Part shown: positions 57,601-64,000 of the stretch, piece after piece
How the letters are laid out: each line of letters opens with the position of its first letter
How positions within the stretch are numbered: position 1 is the stretch's first letter
From: Paraphysomonas bandaiensis
Taxonomy: Eukaryota; Chrysophyceae
Assembly: GCA_965644295.1 (NCBI GenBank)
Contig: CBFFRP010000052.1
Span: 1 to 64,000, forward strand
Direction: 5' to 3'
Length of the DNA stretch: 64,000 bases
The notes under the pieces: generated by a model
The model's input: only the letters and a program-made list of their open reading frames with translations
What the model was told of the DNA's origin: nothing
Databases searched by the model: none
Made by a program: the position numbers and the translations under genes

Positions 57601-60600
57601 TCTAGAGGTGCCTTAGGACACAGAGAGTCTAGTACGTTGTCACACCTAATCGTCATATTCGATGGTTCTGAATGCGATATTGAGCAAGAGTCACACTTCC
57701 CGAATGCCCCAGAAGGATACTCATACTGATAGCACGTCCCACTCCCTCCGCCCCAATCCTTTTCTTCAAGAAGCTGGAGGTGAATGTCAAATGGAACAGG
57801 CCCGTCGTCATCCTCGACGAATCGCAGTGAAGATGACGTTGCTGTCGTGAACACAGTGAACAGAGGCGTAATTACCGTATCTAATTGGCGAACTCCAAAA
57901 TAGGGGCTGAATCCCCACTGTATAGCTGTCAACAAAGCATAATCATCAAAATAGCCACATCGATCAATAGAACCATCAAATGACATTTGACTAGGAGGAA
58001 TATTGTAAAAGAGCTCTTCCTCTGTAGACGAGGATGATACCACAGAACCATCTAAGTTGCTGAGATAGTCGTACCGGAAACTCAGTCGAAGGTTCGGGGT
58101 AGCTATATTCACAGAATACTGTCCGGGAATCATATCCATCTGCTCCATATCGACAAAAACACCCAAGGTATACGATAGTTCATCAGTGATACTAGCATAA
58201 TAAGGTGACACCACTGAGTCGGATATAATTCTGATGTAGGAAGTTTTCGAATAGCTTTGTGCGTTCGATACCACAGACACGTCAACGTCTAATATATCAG
58301 CGATTGCGGAAAAGGTCTGAGCGCATCGCTTTAAAGTTCCTGCTGTCACAACATTGTATGGGTCAGTAAGAGTATCCATCACATCCAATAAAAAGTCCAT
58401 ATGTCTGGAATCTGGGAGAATACTAGAGGAATAGTTGACTAAGCCCAAGCACAAGTCATATCGAACTGTGTCCATTGTCTCAAGATACGAATAATCTAAA
58501 TTGCAGTCCTTGCCACCGAATCCCGACCTGCACTTGCATCTAGGAATACAGAATGTGTTTGACACACCACAGTCCGAAACACTCAGGGATATGCCCCTGT
58601 AGTCTGTAAACGTACACGAACCTCGTCCAGAAGCGACGGAGCACTCCGAACCGTCAATCTCACCCAAGGGGCACCTTTTAATTGGCTCCATGCAAAAACC
58701 ACCACTACATACACCGTAGACACACTCTTCATTTCTGCCGCATGGCTCCCCCACGCCCAACACACTGCTGTCTGTGTTTATACAAAGAGCATTGTAGTCA
58801 CCAAATACCCCGGTATAGCCCTCTAGGCAAGGACCGCAGGTATGAGCAGAAGAAAAACATTCATTGCGGTTAAATGCGGAACAATTAGGAGCCAGCGAGC
58901 AGTTCACAAGAGCTTCGCCAGCTACAACGGACGTTGCATGTATGAGGTAATCACCTGCATCAGCTACTTGACCCAAGCTAACGGCCAACAAAAAAGATGT
59001 ACTAGCGGTTGACACTGACTGTATCGGGTCGTCATTAATCGAATTACCATGCAGAGTCACTCCAGTATATGAGGTGGCTATCGAACCAGTAGAATCCATC
59101 ACGTGCACGATGCACGTGACTTCCACATCGTTTGAATCGCTTCGACGGCGAACTTTACCCATGGTTGAGAAAAAAAGGGGCTCAAATTCCATCAACCGAA
59201 TATACTCCACAGGTTCATTACTGTCATAATTTACCGCTTCCTGGTATGAGAATTCATACTGGAGAGGAAAGTCATCAGCATCGTCCGTCCACCCGCCGGC
59301 CTGAAATAGAAATAGCGTTTTCTCCTCGATTCCATAATCGGGGGAAACTGAAAGCGATCCCCCTGTTGGTGGCATGTTACACTTGATGGATACTTCAACA
59401 AAGCTCGACATGGATCCGGAGCTCGCAGTAAGGCGAAAAGTGTAACGCATTCCACCGAGCAAAACATTCCCGTATATACCTAACGGAAATTTGACGCCTG
59501 TATTATCGGATGAATGTTCTGAAAGCAGCTGTCTAGAGGAAGGAGCAATAATAGCGTCTCCCACGTCAGACATATCCACACTGAAACCTGTTATACCACG
59601 AATATAATCCCACGACGCAGAGACATATTCAGCGCTTGTAGATGATATCGTAGCAAATATCTTCGTTTTATGATTAGCCACAGAGGAACCATCCACCCCA
59701 GTATTTTGACAAGCGCCATTTTCAATAAAAACACTCCTTTGACTTTGAGCAGGGATTAACGAGTTATTGGTAGCGAATATTCGAACAGACGATGTCCCAA
59801 CCGATGCGATTCCGTAAGACAAATCTGATTCTGTCAACACAAAATCATACACGCCTCCACTCGTCATTAAGCCCCCAGGAAGAGTGAGAGTAGCAAATTG
59901 CGTCGATATATCTTCGACTCCCCACAGAGAAAAACAATCCATCCCAAAATCTTCCACAGATAAAACAATACAGTCCCAGTTATACTTTCGTGAACTGTCT
60001 TCCGCAGGTGTAGCGGCTTGAGGGTGACCAGCGGTTAACACAAGTGAATCCGACATATTGAAAGACTTCGCTGTTGCACCATCGGAAATCAATGGAAATA
60101 CTGTTCCAATACGACCGTACACAACTACACCACCGGATGCCATCAGCGATGCTCCATTTAAAAGGTGGACCTTGAGGTTACATTCCACACGATAAGCAGC
60201 ACCGATACCAAATACACTCTCGGATACAATGAACTTAGCTGGATCAGGTGATGTTGATAAAATATTCGCAACAGCATCGTCCAAATACACAACCCACGAG
60301 TACTCAACCGTACTGATGTTGGCGTCATACTTATCTGAATAACCGCAAGATAGTATGTCAAAACTTGTGCTGACCATGATATCGTGGTTCTTTCTATTCT
60401 TCGTGTACAGATTATGCGGGTTGTTTATCCTGAACGCCAATGTTTCAGACTCAGCTACAATCTCCACTTGTGAACATTTACTGACCAGAGACGAATTGTA
60501 CACTTGCATGAAATTTTTCAGGCCCAAACATATCGTATAAACCGCAGGATGAAGCAAAGCAGATGGAATGTTAGCTAGAAGTCCAGTGGAGCTATTTCTA

Positions 60601-63600
60601 AGTGTGGCTTCTATTGCTCTTGTCGTGCTATTATCGCTGGCATAAACACTCCACCGAACAGTATGCCAATCCCTTCCACCATGACCAGTAGAGAGAGAAG
60701 CATCAACTTTTACGTCATGACAGGCAGGAACAAATCTAGGCACATAAAGGATAACATCTGGTGTCTGTGGGCGGAAATGTTTTCCTGATTCAATATTGCG
60801 AAGATTGGAAGATCCCACGCCAATAGTAACAGAATTACCAGCTGCGTAAGGATATGCTGAACATCGGCCTACTGAACAGAAAGACCTAACGGTGTTTGCT
60901 CGTAGGGTTATAACATCCCCCACTTGTAAAAGGGGGCTCTCGCTATCCCCATTACCGGGCACAACGCTATATAATTCTGCTACAACGTGAGTCGCGTTCT
61001 CAAACAGACACCGCGCCGAAGCAGCCCCAACAAAATCAAAGATAAGATCACACTGCCAATATCCATCTTCCACTATAATGACACTGGAGGCAAAGTCTGT
61101 GGGGGAATCAAACGTGATATATAATGTCCCGCCAGTCGCAGAAAAGAACACACCATCGCTAGAAAGTGACGGAGCCTTGAATATAATATCTTCATTCTCA
61201 CTCACAATTTCAAGATTTGAAAAGTGGTGCCAGTCTGCGACGAAATCGTCACTACTGGGCCCAGATACTTGAACGGACGGTGAAAAATTCCCCACAGAGC
61301 CATATACAAGAAAAGATCCATCAAGCAGGGATGAATTCGAATCAAAAGATATGAAAGGTGGCGATGTCTGGACACCATTAACAGAATCGTTGAAACGAAG
61401 AGAAACAGTGACAGAATCTGCGGGTGCCGAAGACAAACGGAAATTTACGGAATACATCTTTCTAACTCCTGTATCAAGCATGGCATATGAATCCAACGAG
61501 GAGAATGCATACTTGGGGGAAGGTTTGATTAAACTTACGGTGTGGCAACAAGGTGTTGATATATGACTTTCCACAATGCTGGACAAACCTTCATGATTCC
61601 CGAGAGTATCCTCTGCATAACATTTTACATCATACGTTACCATCGGAGTTAAAAACTCTAAACTAATATTGACCAAGGTAAAACCCGTCAAGTCATCTGT
61701 CACTGGAGTGCTAGAAGAGAACCCTTGAGATTTAATGTCAGCCATTGTTTTCAGTGTCTTCGGTATACCAGGTGTCCTCGTATAAGCCGAGCCAGAAGAG
61801 GCAGCACAATATATCACACCTCCAAATGGTGAGGTGCTGACAGTTGCACATATATCTGCATACGTGGATTGAGTATCACAAGGAGACATAGAAAATATTT
61901 TAGGAACCGATCCACTCACAGTCGGCATGGAAGATGGATAGAATGAAGGAAAAAAAGTGGGACATGTCGGTGGAATAGTAGCTCCCTCCACTGTAGGTGA
62001 TATTGTAGGAGCATTCGTATCACCCTCAACTGTAGGTGATACTGTAGGGGCATTCGTAGCTCCCTCCACAGTCGGTGATACGGTAGGAGATGCTGTAGGT
62101 GCATTCGTAGCACCCTCCACTGTAGGTGATATTGTAGGAGCATTCGTATCACCCTCAACTGTAGGTGATACTGTAGGGGCATTCGTAGCTCCCTCCACTG
62201 TAGGTGATACTGTAGGAGATACTGTAGGGGCATTCGTAGCTCCCTCCACAGTAGGTGAAGCTGTAGGAGATACAGTAGGAGCATTCGTAGCACCCTCCAC
62301 TGTAGGACATACTGTAGGAGATGCTGTAGGTGCATTCGTAGCACCCTCCACTGTAGGTGCTACTGTAGGGGCATTCGTAGCTCCCTCCACAGTAGGTGAT
62401 ACTGTAGGAGATAATGTAGGGACATTCGTAGCACCCTCAACTGTAGGTGCTACTGTAGGAGATAGAGTAGGGGCATTCGTAGCTCCCTCCACTGTAGGTG
62501 ATACTGTAGGGGCATTCGTAGCTCCCTCCACTGTAGGTGATACTGTAGGAGATACTGTAGGGGCATTCGTAGCTCCCTCCACAGTAGGTGAAGCTGTAGG
62601 AGATACAGTAGGAGCATTCGTAGCACCCTCCACTGTAGGACATACTGTAGGAGATGCTGTAGGTGCATTCGTAGCACCCTCCACTGTAGGTGCTACTGTA
62701 GGGGCATTCGTAGCTCCCTCCACAGTAGGTGATACTGTAGGAGATAATGTAGGGACATTCGTAGCACCCTCAACTGTAGGTGCTACTGTAGGAGATAGAG
62801 TAGGGGCATTCGTAGCTCCCTCCACTGTAGGTGATACTGTAGGGGTATTCGTAGCACCCTCCACTGTAGGACATACTGTTGGTGAAGCTGTAGGGGCATT
62901 CGTAGCACCCTCCACAGTAGGTGAAGCTGTAGGAGTTAACGTCGGTGTATTCGTAGCTCCCTCCACTGTAGGTGATACTGTAGGAGATAGAGTAGGGTCA
63001 TTCGTAGCACCCTCCACTGTAGGTGATACTGTAGGGGCATTCGTAGCTCCCTCCACAGTCGGTGATACGGTAGGAGATGCTGTAGGAGCATTCGTAGCAC
63101 CCTCCACTGTAGGTGATACGGTAGGAGATGCTGTAGGTGCATTCGTAGCACCCTCCACAGTCGGTGATGCGGTAGGAGATAGAGTAGGTGCATTCGTAGC
63201 ACCCTCCACTGTAGGTGCTACTGTAGGGGCATTCGTAGCACCCTCCACAGTAGGTGTTACTGTAGGAGATATTGTAGGAGCATTCGTAGCACCCTCCACA
63301 GTCGGTGATACGGTAGGAGATGCTGTAGGAGCATTCGTAGCACCCTCCACTGTAGGTGATACGGTAGGAGATGCTGTAGGTGCATTCGTAGCACCCTCCA
63401 CAGTCGGTGATGCGGTAGGAGATAGAGTAGGTGCATTCGTAGCACCCTCCACTGTAGGTGCTACTGTAGGGGCATTCGTAGCACCCTCCACAGTAGGTGA
63501 TACAGTAGGAGATATTGTAGGGGCATTCGTAGCACCCTCCACAGTCGGTGATACGGTAGGAGATGCTGTAGGTGCATTCGTAGCACCCTCCACTGTAGGT

Positions 63601-64000
63601 GATATTGTAGGAGCATTCGTATCACCCTCCACTGTAGGTGATACTGTAGGGGCATTCGTAGCTCCCTCCACTGTAGGTGATACTGTAGGAGATATTGTAG
63701 GAGCATTCGTAGCACCCTCCACAGTCGGTGATACGGTAGGTGCTACTGTAGGAGAAACTGTAGGAGCATTCGTAGCACCCTCCACTGTAGGTGATACTGT
63801 AGGTGCATTCGTAGCTCCCTCCACTGTAGGTGATATTGTAGGAGCATTCGTAGCTCCCTCCACTGTAGGTGCTACTGTAGGGGCATTCGTAGCTCCCTCC
63901 ACTGTAGGTGATGCTGTAGGAGATATTGTAGGAGCATTCGTAGCTCCCTCCACTGTAGGTGATACGGTAGGTGCTACTGTAGGAGAAACTGTAGGGGCAT
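51651..64000 (-). CDS. Giant REJ-domain (polycystin-1-like) membrane protein, 5' end outside window
   Basis: The frame is open from the window edge to the stop at 51651: over 4,100 codons with at most one small in-frame intron. From the N-terminus: a Thr/Pro/Glu stalk of [12 protein letters not shown] units (61980 to edge); a beta-sandwich region; a REJ-like region (about 59200-60770; [20 protein letters not shown], then WHTVRWSVY); a Cys-rich EGF-like cluster (58480-58900; [23 protein letters not shown]); a GAIN-like segment ([20 protein letters not shown]); TM1 near 57345-57420; a long cytoplasmic Ser/Tyr/Asp-rich loop; then about six to seven more helices (55890-53990), beginning [20 protein letters not shown] and including a loop with paired Cys; and an acidic/Ser-rich C-tail. 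The layout resembles polycystin-1/REJ receptors, but I see no PLAT domain after TM1. Probably a surface adhesion or mechanosensory receptor. 54336-54380 is likely a 45-nt intron. Confidence 0.85.
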   Translation of the reverse strand, partial: APTVSPTVAPTVSPTVEGATNAPTISPTASPTVEGATNAPTVAPTVEGATNAPTISPTVEGATNAPTVSPTVEGATNAPTVSPTVAPTVSPTVEGATNAPTISPTVSPTVEGATNAPTVSPTVEGDTNAPTISPTVEGATNAPTASPTVSPTVEGATNAPTISPTVSPTVEGATNAPTVAPTVEGATNAPTLSPTASPTVEGATNAPTASPTVSPTVEGATNAPTASPTVSPTVEGATNAPTISPTVTPTVEGATNAPTVAPTVEGATNAPTLSPTASPTVEGATNAPTASPTVSPTVEGATNAPTASPTVSPTVEGATNAPTVSPTVEGATNDPTLSPTVSPTVEGATNTPTLTPTASPTVEGATNAPTASPTVCPTVEGATNTPTVSPTVEGATNAPTLSPTVAPTVEGATNVPTLSPTVSPTVEGATNAPTVAPTVEGATNAPTASPTVCPTVEGATNAPTVSPTASPTVEGATNAPTVSPTVSPTVEGATNAPTVSPTVEGATNAPTLSPTVAPTVEGATNVPTLSPTVSPTVEGATNAPTVAPTVEGATNAPTASPTVCPTVEGATNAPTVSPTASPTVEGATNAPTVSPTVSPTVEGATNAPTVSPTVEGDTNAPTISPTVEGATNAPTASPTVSPTVEGATNAPTVSPTVEGDTNAPTISPTVEGATIPPTCPTFFPSFYPSSMPTVSGSVPKIFSMSPCDTQSTYADICATVSTSPFGGVIYCAASSGSAYTRTPGIPKTLKTMADIKSQGFSSSTPVTDDLTGFTLVNISLEFLTPMVTYDVKCYAEDTLGNHEGLSSIVESHISTPCCHTVSLIKPSPKYAFSSLDSYAMLDTGVRKMYSVNFRLSSAPADSVTVSLRFNDSVNGVQTSPPFISFDSNSSLLDGSFLVYGSVGNFSPSVQVSGPSSDDFVADWHHFSNLEIVSENEDIIFKAPSLSSDGVFFSATGGTLYITFDSPTDFASSVIIVEDGYWQCDLIFDFVGAASARCLFENATHVVAELYSVVPGNGDSESPLLQVGDVITLRANTVRSFCSVGRCSAYPYAAGNSVTIGVGSSNLRNIESGKHFRPQTPDVILYVPRFVPACHDVKVDASLSTGHGGRDWHTVRWSVYASDNSTTRAIEATLRNSSTGLLANIPSALLHPAVYTICLGLKNFMQVYNSSLVSKCSQVEIVAESETLAFRINNPHNLYTKNRKNHDIMVSTSFDILSCGYSDKYDANISTVEYSWVVYLDDAVANILSTSPDPAKFIVSESVFGIGAAYRVECNLKVHLLNGASLMASGGVVVYGRIGTVFPLISDGATAKSFNMSDSLVLTAGHPQAATPAEDSSRKYNWDCIVLSVEDFGMDCFSLWGVEDISTQFATLTLPGGLMTSGGVYDFVLTESDLSYGIASVGTSSVRIFATNNSLIPAQSQRSVFIENGACQNTGVDGSSVANHKTKIFATISSTSAEYVSASWDYIRGITGFSVDMSDVGDAIIAPSSRQLLSEHSSDNTGVKFPLGIYGNVLLGGMRYTFRLTASSGSMSSFVEVSIKCNMPPTGGSLSVSPDYGIEEKTLFLFQAGGWTDDADDFPLQYEFSYQEAVNYDSNEPVEYIRLMEFEPLFFSTMGKVRRRSDSNDVEVTCIVHVMDSTGSIATSYTGVTLHGNSINDDPIQSVSTASTSFLLAVSLGQVADAGDYLIHATSVVAGEALVNCSLAPNCSAFNRNECFSSAHTCGPCLEGYTGVFGDYNALCINTDSSVLGVGEPCGRNEECVYGVCSGGFCMEPIKRCPLGEIDGSECSVASGRGSCTFTDYRGISLSVSDCGVSNTFCIPRCKCRSGFGGKDCNLDYSYLETMDTVRYDLCLGLVNYSSSILPDSRHMDFLLDVMDTLTDPYNVVTAGTLKRCAQTFSAIADILDVDVSVVSNAQSYSKTSYIRIISDSVVSPYYASITDELSYTLGVFVDMEQMDMIPGQYSVNIATPNLRLSFRYDYLSNLDGSVVSSSSTEEELFYNIPPSQMSFDGSIDRCGYFDDYALLTAIQWGFSPYFGVRQLDTVITPLFTVFTTATSSSLRFVEDDDGPVPFDIHLQLLEEKDWGGGSGTCYQYEYPSGAFGKCDSCSISHSEPSNMTIRCDNVLDSLCPKAPLDASTAGIRVLYPPSEDTNFPSAEFYFRNGLTTRRLQGTTQTFYTGLDVDDDAALVKSAVLADRATTGTISFAAAFLFFMLMGFLLLRAWDEADRKVFVYNRSERIRRGKFKFNLSAAFDERGVGYSGAKLVASAATEPNSRIAYHRGATLEWNFDAEDGDDTDYYHMRASEDGKVKRKSSSSIFAMANPFLWYADSGEFEDESRDSTGFPQRSSNYTMLSADEFTSDKVIESPADGVGKYKPDDIVVSDDFHMDSGYGSGNVGTENTVSTPLHTVFESEDESLPRTSNLHNTSYSTVLNTRSALHEPRGTSMSSRSFDDSRSYGQTDSFTYDDSRSFGDTRTYGDTRSYGDSRIQDSRGSRSYNSRSLYDESTYGETRTFDGSRTYGETRTYDDTRTYDSRNSYSSRTFDSVNSGSYTSRVNDVANKASSGHYIEKATERSSSTSYGDTHSVNDSVSLVSMEASRKLGASNAMSSHSSGNFTGSSSDELKVLAQKRVYQQEPGFVSHKPVMEQQSQEVIIDPHVKAAQERELMQESSFNRFPATSLLSRPPFLTRFWRALKRHHVWIRIFTYPSMQHTRVIRFLTACSDLLCVIFADTVFYGIYYPDNNVCQTSTTERSCLSRQSQYELGNTLCKWDDDECVLRPPPVSMKFVVVIAILIIVFTIIPRRIIQFLLEKLCAKRPNLHDIGLSNKAVLGTLPEDWETAASNSNRDIYGYGDVSEKAVVAKGVTAAGGSSNDVVLTKESLMTFDYDDTTDSNVGALSYSNVSVESSDIGGRVLESQKHLWPEQARPYRFAYCDSITPDEELSVIIASTKEHFQNALKVMPLPWRSSTVKTMRDFYKTMDSFDLSTAAEIGADSDARKLKEYNRMLAVMNSFGILPDGSPTPLTFREILLFGTPYRHMMWKIEKMRNRAAWIKYKETSTKEFAAGQTDYKDQILLQNFVMEQLSPITRFAVKKDMFNLDHASPGRIPFWHWFFAWACVFGLWGFMGYWILNWTLTSGNVPVTSWALVLCTIVLVDVVVNSFAQIYLLHVHVTDKIRYQLRQIYTVLCSTYHLKLLTGYKPHRHMRVVQVVLSCICIFLNILSQHLSPACRAARLKSLSYLMASGILSLLEDRDVQRCREMRQKTSIGVIAYVILFIPSLLYGAYDVVQQTVLDLMLPVAWCCFLLANYFLLQVSPYLLSGLYLLLAIYILWKIYCVIQHERNSAREEAAVYEDGTGAWRASIARVEETVEANTLESNVILPPTEPKVTDLHSLWRYIKFRFNSTFGYPLADDAYVKETWHKINWCYSSEFSLTNHNWNSFSTIDDQDKGDVVDDEQEEEEDWCKPLEKEGSGNIHSAVTVTSQVSRIGSFSQSVDVNVRAPIGVISSTTSLAKWKESPVTRWWQEIITLLQWYCCKWKRTVTSSTSSNRASSSRDSETVSDKSIFFRIYHSSSSGSSSRSRRLMQLQEARTITSDSSSNKGDGSVAYRKGTQLGVVQEEEEEEDDFDDVFPVVPSRSEKNASAWSPSVLRRLRPADSFRNYQEPSTPTSSPRIMRIMSSGTVETESFDDLSSNREKKVDAQGRQVITLPSPTSTRSSPTSQRKSSPASKGISRAVEMFSRLRSSSISIDYAGLRKLFNAYAARRVDLDGMQSGIVPTVSVNDIVELADEVLASGFVSVAGGPLSRGEVDRALAPLEDFADNERQMQRQLGRAEHRVDFDNFSRWLHTCCSDILDRRQIKKSAINDPRESSESGDGALVGMELSFDDGGSVVSGITMPGALMYPSDCESSQSKSTTSPSDSIPKPVYVKRSAAALPQSAVDPEGIAIPIAEEEENYDEDECTEDLDEGAISLNIRSESQDALGQNVPKKEFHDSPDDSSNLYSRSFQDADYYATESQTEYDHERSRSSYLRSESGFTRVTEDSDSMDGIDLAGVDSGRHISLDYRGSGYTGGTADDRNTDPFRETSSTEADHPVQSPRGGNTSGDNSGVKLREKLFFI
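61980..64000 (-). repeat. Coding minisatellite, 39- and 51-bp units
   Basis: Units encode [13 protein letters not shown] (13 residues, 39 bp) or the same plus an extra xSPT/xAPT (17 residues, 51 bp), where x is V, I, A or L. Larger blocks are themselves duplicated: the order of units at 62180-62470 recurs at 62530-62830, and 63030-63230 recurs at 63270-63470. The array continues past the window edge. Confidence 0.95.

Noticed and set aside
61916-63715. Several minus-strand ORFs rich in Leu-Arg-Met-His/Pro-Leu-Gln
   Set aside because: Alternative frames of the VEGATNAPT minisatellite. The main frame is continuous with the giant protein.
61980-64000. Regular repeat array considered as CRISPR
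   Set aside because: The units are contiguous in-frame coding repeats without unique spacers, in a eukaryotic gene.

Overview
This is a nuclear genome segment from a unicellular eukaryote. The genes carry GT-AG spliceosomal introns, mostly about 45-130 nt, and encode typical nuclear proteins: a Pol II subunit, RanGAP, an autophagy PROPPIN and a ribosome-biogenesis J-protein. Between them lie AT-rich spacers full of dispersed repeats. A giant REJ-type membrane protein with a Thr/Pro-rich ([15 protein letters not shown]) stalk and a two-repeat voltage-gated channel with EF-hands would suit a stramenopile or another SAR-type protist. That placement is inference, and I cannot name the species.

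Layout. At 0.8-6.7 kb there is a probable mitochondrially targeted protein (-), RPB7 of RNA polymerase II (+), a cyclin (-) and a small possible RRM protein (+). 6.7-9.8 kb is repeat territory. 9.8-15 kb holds a head-to-head pair, RanGAP (-) and a DNAJC21/Jjj1-type J-protein (+). 15-19.9 kb is repeats, decayed ORFs and one weak hypothetical ORF. 20-21.6 kb is an ATG18/WIPI PROPPIN. 22-25 kb is a graveyard of gene fragments and repeats, including a piece resembling the largest subunit of a multisubunit RNA polymerase. 25.3-32 kb is one gene for a roughly 2,000-residue membrane protein built from at least a dozen copies of a membrane module I do not recognise. 34.1-40.4 kb is a coiled-coil protein (-) head-to-head with the cation channel (+). 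42.9-44.5 kb is a membrane-anchored cupin/JmjC-like protein. 44.7-46 kb is a hAT-like non-autonomous transposon with an exact 8-bp target duplication, containing a palindrome with 198-bp arms. 46.1-48.6 kb is a WW plus GOLD domain protein (-), and 49.4-50.3 kb is an RsuA-type pseudouridine synthase (+). From 51.65 kb to the window edge runs the giant REJ protein (-), whose N-terminal stalk is a coding minisatellite leaving the window.

Genes often sit in divergent pairs sharing short intergenic regions, several of which contain GGTATAC-type palindromes. Neighbouring genes are functionally unrelated, as expected for a eukaryote, so there is no operon logic.

Repeat families named here are R1 (about 385 bp, SINE-like), R2 (about 600 bp with a decayed ORF), R3 (five CCTAGTC motifs at fixed spacing), R4 (two associated AT-rich blocks) and R5. 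Most splice junctions were read by eye from frame, GT/AG and homology. Two probable single-base indels in RPB7 suggest that homopolymer errors may also distort other models.
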